Shown: in pieces, positions 1 through 5,014 of the stretch
Position numbering within the stretch: the stretch's first letter is position 1
Layout of the letters: each line of letters begins with the position of its first letter
Assembly: GCA_015521265.1 (NCBI GenBank)
Contig: WAON01000260.1
Span: 1 to 6,869, forward strand
Direction of reading: 5' to 3'
Source of the DNA: Desulfurococcales archaeon
Lineage (GTDB): Archaea > Thermoproteota > Thermoprotei_A > Sulfolobales > Desulfurococcaceae
DNA: 6,869 bases
Program-made: the position numbers and the translations under genes
The notes under the pieces: generated by a model
The model's input: only the letters and a program-made list of their open reading frames with translations
Databases searched by the model: none
What the model was told of the DNA's origin: nothing

Positions 1-839
1 CCGAAGTAATAGTCTAGAGCTTCATTGAATTCTTCAAAGGTTTTCAGCTCATAGTTTTCGTCTTGCTCTATGAGTAGGCTTGGCTTATAGGGTGATACAA
101 GTATCGGTTGTTTATCAGCTATAACTAAGTATCCGGTACCAGTTAGTGATTCATTTATCAATTCATATAATGATTCAATGATATTAACTAGATCACCACG
201 ATTAACCTCGTTGATATCGGTATTTTTCAAGTGATATAATCCCGCCCTATGAAGTATTTCTTCTGCAAGATATCCGGGTAGCCCCCATCCTTTAACAACT
301 CCCCTAACTAGATCCCTACCTTTCTGTAATGCTTTAATGAGTTCTTCCTCAGTCATATTTAATAGATCGAATCTGCCCGGAGGGGGAGTATACTTCTTGC
401 CCGGCTTTATGCTTCGATCCTTCATTGATGTAAACCTATCAGCATACAAGATCTTGTCTTCGTCACTAGCTACTACTAAGAAGCCTCGAGGTATAATCTC
501 CAGATAAACATGATACTTCCTCCCCTTCACTATAGTTAGCCTAACGATCCTCTCCCAACCCAGCATATCCAAGCTATCAATTATACCATTCCTTAAATGC
601 TTCCTCATATAAGCCGTTAGTCTATCTATATCTTTATTAACCGGTTCGAAAACAGAGAAATGAATCCTTGTCGACGGTTCCAGTTTTAATAATACCTTAC
701 CCATACCCGTGCATCGCAGTTTAAAATACCAGTAGCTTAACGCATGGTATATGTTGTTCAGTCTACAACCACTAGTTTTACCACCATATCTGTTCACCCA
801 CGTATAAACATCAATAACATCCATCGACTTCTTCAGCAT
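1..839 (-). CDS. rqcH: RqcH/Rqc2 homologue (NFACT family), N-terminal part only
   Basis: Partial gene: translating the minus strand from ATG at 839 gives 279 uninterrupted codons running off the left edge; full-length family members are usually about 600-700 residues. RqcH/Rqc2 binds obstructed large ribosomal subunits carrying peptidyl-tRNA and adds C-terminal tails in ribosome-associated quality control. Visible NFACT-N hallmarks are a short N-terminal helix with Asp10, LLLKLEPSTRIHFS-like strands (about 49-62), RKHLRNG (79-85), WERIVRLT (95-102), the hairpin-like GWGLPGYLAEEI (184-195), and FEEFNEALDYYF (268-279), which precedes the coiled coil in relatives. The Asp-Arg pair needed for tRNA recruitment in characterised members reads Glu96-Arg97 here. 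An in-frame TAG two codons upstream of the ATG excludes a longer start; GATAGGGT just upstream can act as a ribosome-binding site. The coiled-coil and NFACT-R domains lie outside the window. The family call is firm; archaeal tailing activity is inferred. Confidence 0.88.
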   Translation of the reverse strand, partial: MLKKSMDVIDVYTWVNRYGGKTSGCRLNNIYHALSYWYFKLRCTGMGKVLLKLEPSTRIHFSVFEPVNKDIDRLTAYMRKHLRNGIIDSLDMLGWERIVRLTIVKGRKYHVYLEIIPRGFLVVASDEDKILYADRFTSMKDRSIKPGKKYTPPPGRFDLLNMTEEELIKALQKGRDLVRGVVKGWGLPGYLAEEILHRAGLYHLKNTDINEVNRGDLVNIIESLYELINESLTGTGYLVIADKQPILVSPYKPSLLIEQDENYELKTFEEFNEALDYYF

Positions 840-912
840 ACCCTATCACATCCTGCGAAAAACTAATATCAGCTGATACAGTGATTATTAGAGTTCAAAG
901 GGGGTTATTGTA
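840..912. promoter_or_regulatory. Divergent intergenic region with 12-bp palindrome
   Basis: This 73-bp spacer separates the divergent rqcH-like and EMC6-like genes and must hold both promoters. AT-rich TATA-like stretches are present around 861-870 (plus direction) and 883-891 (readable in the minus direction), but neither is a strong consensus. TATCAGCTGATA at 867-878 is a perfect 12-bp inverted repeat close to the centre of the spacer. It could be an operator for a dimeric regulator. Promoter positions are inferred. Confidence 0.4.
898..904 (+). promoter_or_regulatory. Shine-Dalgarno supporting the TTG start at 913
   Basis: AAGGGGG lies 8 nt upstream of TTG at 913. No ATG or GTG occurs in frame between it and the first hydrophobic segment, so this site decides the non-ATG start of the small membrane protein. 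Confidence 0.55.
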
Positions 913-1200
913 TTGTTTACTATAACAAATATAGATGATAAAATAGTTAAACACCGAGCAATCCTGGGCCTGGTTTACGGGTTTATCGCGTATTTAATCT
1001 ATAGGCTAAACATAGTAATGTTATTCGACGTATCGGGGACTATATGGTTATTCGCTGGAATAATATATATTGCATCAGCTTTCTACGTTCAAGCAAAATA
1101 CGCTGCATCAGGTATATTCCAAGTATTCATTAGAGGGATCGTTACGTATTATGCTATATGGATAATAATATTCCTAGCACTCTACGATCTCTTAGGATAA
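913..1200 (+). CDS. Small three-helix membrane protein, EMC6/Rab5-interacting-like
   Basis: A 95-residue protein with a TTG start and a good Shine-Dalgarno. Three hydrophobic segments are visible at about 16-36, 43-62 and 70-92. A short polar N-terminus (TNIDDKIVKHR) precedes the first, and positive residues flank the second and third (Lys62, Arg74). Length, three-helix topology and the last segment (F-x-x-G-x-x-T-Y-x-x-x-W with Phe72, Gly75, Thr78, Tyr79, Trp83) resemble the end of eukaryotic EMC6, the small subunit that pairs with the Oxa1/YidC-like EMC3 in the ER insertase. If homologous, it would sit in the cytoplasmic membrane and partner an archaeal EMC3/DUF106-type protein. The similarity was judged by eye and could be convergent hydrophobicity; otherwise it is a conserved hypothetical membrane protein. 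Its 3' end overlaps the convergent SFM1-like gene by 9 bp. Confidence 0.7.
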   Translation: MFTITNIDDKIVKHRAILGLVYGFIAYLIYRLNIVMLFDVSGTIWLFAGIIYIASAFYVQAKYAASGIFQVFIRGIVTYYAIWIIIFLALYDLLG

Positions 1201-1806
1201 CCCGATCTCCTCGAGAACCTCGCGTGGAAGACGTCCATGTACAAGGTATTCTATAAGGCCTGGTGCTAGTAGAGGCTTATTATCAACAACTGGGTATCGG
1301 AATGGTAAATGTATAATGCCGTTTGGAGTCTCTATGTCTACTCCATCGATAAACTTATAGCCTTCTAGATTATTCTTCCACAACTCTACAACATAGTAAA
1401 CGGCTCCATCAATACTATATTGGCCATCACCGATATTCTTAGTAATAACACCATAGTCTAGTAGTTTTCTAGTAAGCAGTCTCCAAGTCCTACCCCTAGG
1501 AGGGTGATCGCCAAGTATCCCCCCTATAACAACGTATCTACCAAGGAGATCTCTACGCTCCAATCTTCTCGAAGCCTTTGGATCGAGGACTATGAGATCC
1601 CTGCCCTTAATAATCCCAGAGGATACTAAGTCGATTATACTCTCAGACTTAACTCTTCCATACCTCTCCAAAACCCTATGATACCTCTTAGGCACATTTG
1701 TGAATAATACCATGTCTTTACCTGCAATCAGGGAACAATGCCTATATTCAAGAAGTATCCAGGGGGCAAATTCTTCCTCTAAATGTTCAATAATAATCTT
1801 CCTCAT
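1192..1806 (-). CDS. SFM1-like SPOUT SAM-dependent methyltransferase
   Basis: A 204-residue protein matching the family of yeast Sfm1 (PF04252), a SPOUT-fold enzyme that methylates an arginine of ribosomal protein uS3. Signatures are the N-terminal IEHLEEEFAPWILLEY (6-21), LFTNVP (34-39), a VLDP turn (73-76), the diagnostic GGILGDHPPRGRT (95-107) that forms part of the SAM-binding trefoil knot, and the C-terminal PFRYPVVDNKPLL (168-180). The family was first annotated as a putative RNA methyltransferase, so the archaeal substrate could be uS3 or an RNA. It is the second gene of a minus-strand pair: its ATG overlaps the stop of the upstream metallo-hydrolase gene as ATGA, which suggests translational coupling. 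It converges on, and overlaps, the EMC6-like gene. The family assignment is strong; the substrate is inferred from the yeast enzyme. Confidence 0.87.
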   Translation of the reverse strand: MRKIIIEHLEEEFAPWILLEYRHCSLIAGKDMVLFTNVPKRYHRVLERYGRVKSESIIDLVSSGIIKGRDLIVLDPKASRRLERRDLLGRYVVIGGILGDHPPRGRTWRLLTRKLLDYGVITKNIGDGQYSIDGAVYYVVELWKNNLEGYKFIDGVDIETPNGIIHLPFRYPVVDNKPLLAPGLIEYLVHGRLPREVLEEIGLS

Positions 1807-2696
1807 TGCTCCCTACCCCAAAGCTTTCTCCGTAGTGCTTCTAGCTGGTTAGGCTTATACCCCATATATTCTGCGGCTGTTAACATGTTGATATTCCTCT
1901 TCTCAGCTGTGGATAGTGCATCACTTATTCTATTCCTATAATTCAAATCCCTTAATAAATGGTGATCAATGATTATAGTTGACCCCCTATCAAGGGATTC
2001 AACGATCATCTTCAAATTATTCAAACCAGCCCTTATGGAGCCAGAATCCATCTTAAACCCCTCAAAATATGTTGGAGGACCACTAATAATCAACAGATCA
2101 GGCTTCAAACCAATAATATAATCCCTAACCCGGCTACTAATAGGGCCTTGAACATCGCTAGCATGCATTAAACGGTAACCATCAACTTCAATCATTGTAA
2201 TAACAACATATCCAAGCCTCGTACCCTCGGGGCCGTGTGGGAATGGAGGGCTGAAAACAATCCTAACGCCTTTATCGATAAAGTACTCCATGTTATCAGC
2301 AATCCTAACCTCCCTAGCCAATGCTTCGACATTCATCTTCTTAAGCAAAATATAAGACCTGAACGCCTGGCTCCTATTAATCATCTTCCCAGGATCCTTT
2401 ACAAACAATAGTTTACCCCTATAATACACTTCCTCACCGGGACGGTAAAGGTAGTGATCCCTATGATAATGACTAATAACCAATACATCACTATCCAAAA
2501 CCTCATCATGAATCATTTCAAGATTCTTCTCCAATACTTCAAGCTCAATGGGGTGAGGCGGTAACCCATACCTTCTAGGAGCAATGCTAACACCGGGATC
2601 AATAAAGACTTTACAACTACCAGTATCCACTACCGTAGCCATACCCCGAGAACCCATACTATCAAAACCAATAAGACGTATCCGGGGCTTAGCCAT
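1803..2696 (-). CDS. UPF0282 family metallo-beta-lactamase-fold hydrolase
   Basis: A 297-residue protein of the archaeal UPF0282/COG2248 family, predicted metal-dependent hydrolases of the metallo-beta-lactamase superfamily; the natural substrate is unknown. The metal ligands are visible: HYHRDH (76-81, the HxHxDH motif), His154 in PFPHGPEG (152-158), Asp181 in HASDVQGP (178-185), and a late His pair in DHH (244-246). The opening IRLIGFDSMGSRGMATVVDTG with FIDPGVSIAP (31-40) is the usual N-terminal strand pair of this family and supports the ATG at 2696. Only a weak GGAA precedes the start, so translation may be nearly leaderless. It is the first gene of a two-gene operon with the SFM1-like methyltransferase and diverges from nucS. 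No key residue appears to be missing. Confidence 0.88.
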   Translation of the reverse strand: MAKPRIRLIGFDSMGSRGMATVVDTGSCKVFIDPGVSIAPRRYGLPPHPIELEVLEKNLEMIHDEVLDSDVLVISHYHRDHYLYRPGEEVYYRGKLLFVKDPGKMINRSQAFRSYILLKKMNVEALAREVRIADNMEYFIDKGVRIVFSPPFPHGPEGTRLGYVVITMIEVDGYRLMHASDVQGPISSRVRDYIIGLKPDLLIISGPPTYFEGFKMDSGSIRAGLNNLKMIVESLDRGSTIIIDHHLLRDLNYRNRISDALSTAEKRNINMLTAAEYMGYKPNQLEALRRKLWGREQ

Positions 2697-2758
2697 TTCC
2701 AGCCGCCAAGTATATCTTTGCTAAAGCATTAATCACTCTAACGGGGAATGAAATAGGT
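2697..2758. promoter_or_regulatory. Divergent promoter region between UPF0282 gene and nucS
   Basis: A 62-bp spacer between divergent starts. AGTATATCTTT at 2709-2719 reads as a TATA-like element. In the plus direction it would place transcription start near 2738-2741, leaving a leader of about 20 nt before nucS, with GGGG at 2743-2746 and AGGT directly before the ATG. In the minus direction it lies too close to the UPF0282 start for a normal archaeal TATA spacing, so that promoter is probably the ATTAATGC region near 2725-2733. Positions are inferred. Confidence 0.4.
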
Positions 2759-3556
2759 ATGCCGGGAATACATGTTAATCCGGAGATAAGAGAAGCAGAG
2801 GAAATCCTTAGAAAAGCCCTTGCCCTAAAAGAGGTTATCGTTATAGTTGGTAGTTTAAGCATAGACTATGTGGGTAGAAGCCGTTCCCGTCTAACACCCG
2901 GTGAGAGGATCGTAATAATAAAACCGGATGGTTCAATACTAGTTCATAGACCAACCGGTTATAAACCAGTAAACTGGCAGCCTGATTCAAAGATTATCGA
3001 TGTTTTCACGCATGATAGTGAGGTATTAGTCATTAGATCTATTAGGGGGAAGCCTAGGGAAGTTCTAACAATGTATTTTAGCAGTGTTAAGCTGATTTAT
3101 ACGGATAAACTAGTTGATCGCGGAGAGTTTGCAATGTATATTGATGAACACGAGATTAGAGACTTATTATATAAACACCCTGAGATCATCGAGGAGGGTT
3201 TAAGGATAATCGAGAAAGAGAAGCCGTTAAGGAATGGGTACATAGACTTATTCGGGGTTGATAACAGGGGCCGGCCAGTTATAATCGAGTTAAAGAGGAT
3301 TACAGCTACTAGAGAAGCAGTCCTCCAACTATACAATTATGTTATAGAGTACGAGAAGACTACCGGTATAAAACCTAGGGGTATACTAGTCGCTCCATCC
3401 TTTTCCACTAAAGCAGTTGAATCACTCAACAAATTAGGGCTTGAAAGAAGAGAGATAAGCCTTCAGAAACTGTGGAGGGAATACCTTAAACCATCTCAAA
3501 CAATTAGCAGGATGCAGTCTCTCATGGATTATTTGGGGAAGGGTAGGGAGGGGTAA
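2759..3556 (+). CDS. nucS: Endonuclease NucS/EndoMS (mismatch-specific)
   Basis: A 265-residue protein of normal family length. NucS/EndoMS dimers cut both strands at mismatched bases and can act on branched or single-stranded flaps; in archaea it works with the PCNA clamp. The N-terminal DNA-binding beta-sandwich covers about 1-125, with the conserved VHRPTGYKPVNWQP (62-75) contributing the base-holding Trp73. The C-terminal RecB-like nuclease domain covers about 130-240, with RNGYIDLFGVD (158-168; Asp163), the catalytic ELKR (Glu177, Lys179) and QLYNYV (190-195). The extreme C-terminus MQSLMDYL (252-259) sits where the PCNA-interacting peptide lies but has Met in place of the usual first Gln. 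The ATG at 2759 is the first plausible start and is preceded by AGGT. Its stop abuts the next gene's ATG, so the two form an operon. Confidence 0.95.
   Translation: MPGIHVNPEIREAEEILRKALALKEVIVIVGSLSIDYVGRSRSRLTPGERIVIIKPDGSILVHRPTGYKPVNWQPDSKIIDVFTHDSEVLVIRSIRGKPREVLTMYFSSVKLIYTDKLVDRGEFAMYIDEHEIRDLLYKHPEIIEEGLRIIEKEKPLRNGYIDLFGVDNRGRPVIIELKRITATREAVLQLYNYVIEYEKTTGIKPRGILVAPSFSTKAVESLNKLGLERREISLQKLWREYLKPSQTISRMQSLMDYLGKGREG
3546..3553 (+). promoter_or_regulatory. Strong Shine-Dalgarno inside the nucS 3' end
   Basis: GGGAGGGG occupies the last codons of nucS and lies 3 nt before the methyltransferase ATG at 3557. Together with the TAAATG junction it indicates translational coupling of the two genes. 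Confidence 0.6.
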
Positions 3557-4108
3557 ATGCGTGTCGAAGAGTTGAAAGATTATTATGATGTAATAGCTAG
3601 TGGTTACGATGAATTATACGGGGAGGAACAAGAGTATAAGTATAGGCATGTATACTACGAGTTAGGCATTAAACCGGGAAAGAGGATCCTAGACGTTGGT
3701 TGTGGTACTGGGCTCCTACTAGGTTTTCTCAGGGAGCAGGGGCTTGATGATTACGAGGTATATGTATGTGTTGAGCCTAGTCAGGGAATGATCGAGAGGG
3801 TTAGGAATAGGATAGGTGATCCTAGAGTATTATTCATTAGATCTTCATGTGAGGAACTAGTCCTCCGCCCACGCTATTTTGATCACATCGTTTTATTCAC
3901 TGTATGGGATAACCTTACAAATCATGCAGTGTGTATTAGGAAACTATCGCATGCATTAGATATTCATGGTGTACTGGTACTAACAATAATTACGAAGTCT
4001 AAAAGCGCTCCAAACCCCGAAACCTTACTGAGTGGATATGGTTTCAAATTATTGGTTAAGAGTAGGATGATCGATGAAATACATGTCTATGAGAAATCCC
4101 GGGGATAA
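3557..4108 (+). CDS. Class I SAM-dependent methyltransferase, substrate unknown
   Basis: A 183-residue Rossmann-fold methyltransferase. The N-terminal YYDVIASGYDELYGEEQ (9-25) is the usual substrate-lid lead-in of UbiE/methyltransferase-11-type enzymes. Motif I is ILDVGCGTG (44-52). Glu72 at the end of the second strand (VCVEPS, 69-74) should bind the SAM ribose, and the FDHIVLFTVWDNL segment corresponds to motif IV/post-I. A final beta pair ends in DEIHVYEK. It is short for the class but looks complete, with no frameshift. It starts directly after the nucS stop (TAAATG). A DNA/RNA or small-molecule target cannot be told from sequence. The lack of a DPPY/NPPY motif argues against a typical N6-adenine or N4-cytosine DNA methylase. 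Coupling to nucS may be only transcriptional. Confidence 0.85.
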   Translation: MRVEELKDYYDVIASGYDELYGEEQEYKYRHVYYELGIKPGKRILDVGCGTGLLLGFLREQGLDDYEVYVCVEPSQGMIERVRNRIGDPRVLFIRSSCEELVLRPRYFDHIVLFTVWDNLTNHAVCIRKLSHALDIHGVLVLTIITKSKSAPNPETLLSGYGFKLLVKSRMIDEIHVYEKSRG

Positions 4109-4110
4109 AA

Positions 4111-4120
4111 TACTTAAATA
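4111..4120 (+). promoter_or_regulatory. Probable TATA box of the LSm gene
   Basis: TACTTAAATA preceded by AAAA (BRE-like purines at 4107-4110) begins 2 nt after the methyltransferase stop. Standard archaeal spacing would put transcription start near 4140-4143, downstream of the ATG at 4128. This supports a later translation start for the LSm protein. Confidence 0.45.
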
Positions 4121-4166
4121 AGAGGCAATGTTATTCCTAATCACTAGGAGAAAAACTATTATGATC

Positions 4167-4171
4167 GGAGG
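4167..4171 (+). promoter_or_regulatory. Shine-Dalgarno for the LSm gene
   Basis: GGAGG lies 10 nt before ATG 4182, with a second GAGG at 4176-4179. The alternative ATG at 4161 has AGGAG at 4146-4150 at the same 10-nt spacing, so the start remains ambiguous by 7 codons. Confidence 0.4.
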
Positions 4172-4181
4172 AATAGAGGCT

Positions 4182-4457
4182 ATGACTATAAAACCGCCGC
4201 GCGTCGCTACACCGCTAAAATATTTGAAAAGTGCTGTAAACCAGACTGTCCTAGTAAAGTTAAAGGATGGACATGAATACATTGGCGTTCTCGAGCTGGT
4301 TGATCACACCATGAACGTCGTATTAAGCGATTGCGAAGAATATGATGATAATGGGAAGCCGGTAGCTAGATACGGACGTGTACTTATCCGTGGTAGCCAG
4401 ATCCTATACATAAGTATCAATTATGGACAGGTAGCTCCACAATTAGCAGTCGGTTAG
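4182..4457 (+). CDS. Archaeal Sm-like (LSm/SmAP) RNA-binding protein
   Basis: A 91-residue protein when started at ATG 4182. Sm-like proteins form six- or seven-member rings that bind U-rich RNA and take part in RNA processing and turnover. The fold runs from PLKYLKSAVNQ (11-21, N-terminal helix) through Sm1 (about 22-53, VLVKLKDGHEYIGVLELVD then HTMN with Asn45 of the uridine pocket) to Sm2 (YGRVLIRGSQILYIS, 64-78, with Arg70-Gly71 of the RNA pocket). The loop between them (DDNGKPVAR) is typical of archaeal members. A short tail rich in small and polar residues (79-91) follows. The open frame extends upstream to ATG 4128, but the added residues are not Sm-like and a TATA box at 4111-4120 argues against it; ATG 4161 (98 residues) remains possible. 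Thirteen nucleotides separate it from the first CBS gene, suggesting cotranscription. It cannot be assigned to SmAP1, 2 or 3 by eye. Confidence 0.92.
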   Translation: MTIKPPRVATPLKYLKSAVNQTVLVKLKDGHEYIGVLELVDHTMNVVLSDCEEYDDNGKPVARYGRVLIRGSQILYISINYGQVAPQLAVG

Positions 4458-4470
4458 CGGTGCCCGTATT

Positions 4471-4890
4471 ATGAGTGATATACTTAGAGCATCGGATATA
4501 ATGACTCCCGAACTACGATACGTGGATAAGACGTCTAGTATTAAGGATGCAGCGTTGAGGATGATTAATGAGGGTATTGGAGCCCTACTAGTTACTGAGC
4601 AGAATAGCCCTATAGGTATTATTACTAAACGCGATATTATATGGGCTGTAATGTTTGAGAAAAGGGATCCCGAGAAGGATACTGTTGAGAAAATAATGAC
4701 CTCGCCAATAATAACGATTAGCGCAGATGCGTCATTGAGGGAAGTAATAGAAGTTATGCGTAGGAACAATATCTCGCATCTACCGGTAAGGGAGGGTGAC
4801 AGGATAATCGGCATGATCTCAGACTACGACCTCATAGAAACACTTGCAGACTTAATAGAATACTTGGAGACAAAGGTTAGAGAAGAGTAG
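4471..4890 (+). CDS. Stand-alone CBS-domain pair protein (two modules)
   Basis: A 139-residue protein that is nearly all one Bateman module. CBS1 covers about 9-62 (ASDIMTPELRYVDK to GIITKRDIIWAV) and CBS2 about 72-128 (VEKIMTSPIITISADAS to GMISDYDLIETL). Both keep the ribose-binding G-x-x-T/S-x-x-D signature (Thr52/Asp55 and Ser117/Asp120), so binding of AMP, ATP, SAM or a related adenosyl ligand is plausible. A short acidic/basic helix forms the C-terminus. There is no fused catalytic or membrane domain, so it probably acts as a soluble ligand sensor on an unknown partner. The ATG at 4471 follows GCGGTG at 4458-4463 with good spacing and comes 13 nt after the LSm stop, which points to one transcript with that gene. 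Confidence 0.9.
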   Translation: MSDILRASDIMTPELRYVDKTSSIKDAALRMINEGIGALLVTEQNSPIGIITKRDIIWAVMFEKRDPEKDTVEKIMTSPIITISADASLREVIEVMRRNNISHLPVREGDRIIGMISDYDLIETLADLIEYLETKVREE

Positions 4891-5014
4891 ACGAGTCTAA
4901 TATGAGTCAAGAAAATTTAAGGAGGAATAATTGAATATAACCAATTAACCCTACTCTCGCCTAATTCTATGTTTATAATTATCTCCTTACAAAATATATC
5001 GTGGAGGGAACATT
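4891..5014 (+). promoter_or_regulatory. Intergenic region with promoter for the four-CBS gene
   Basis: A 124-bp gap, the longest in the window. TTTATAAT at 4972-4979 is a convincing TATA box and would start transcription near 5001-5004. GGAGGG at 5003-5008 is 6 nt from the ATG at 5015, so the leader is very short. Farther upstream, an orphan GGAGG at 4921-4925 precedes a TTG and a 5-codon frame, and it lies inside a 10-codon frame starting at ATG 4902 (MSQENLRRNN). Neither mini-frame is called as a gene. No hairpin terminator or clear T-run follows the upstream gene. Confidence 0.55.

Noticed and set aside
2717..2727. Small inverted repeat CTTT-GCT-AAAG in the nucS upstream spacer
   Set aside because: Arms are only 4 bp and do not extend; expected by chance in AT-rich sequence.
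2748..2756. Two-codon frame (ATG AAA TAG) with GGGG upstream, just before nucS
   Set aside because: Too short to be a credible leader peptide; GGGG more likely helps ribosome binding for nucS itself.
3097..3336. Open frame on the minus strand inside nucS, and similar antisense frames inside the methyltransferase and CBS genes
   Set aside because: They lie opposite well-supported conserved genes, show no recognisable domain, and have no promoter or ribosome-binding support.
4128..4181. Upstream extension of the LSm gene to ATG 4128 (18 extra residues)
   Set aside because: The added residues do not look like an Sm N-terminus, the probable TATA box at 4111-4120 would place transcription start downstream of this ATG, and a ribosome-binding site is better placed for 4182 (or 4161).
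4342..4348. ATGATGA resembling a C box of a C/D-box guide RNA
   Set aside because: It lies inside the LSm coding sequence and no CTGA D box follows at suitable distance.
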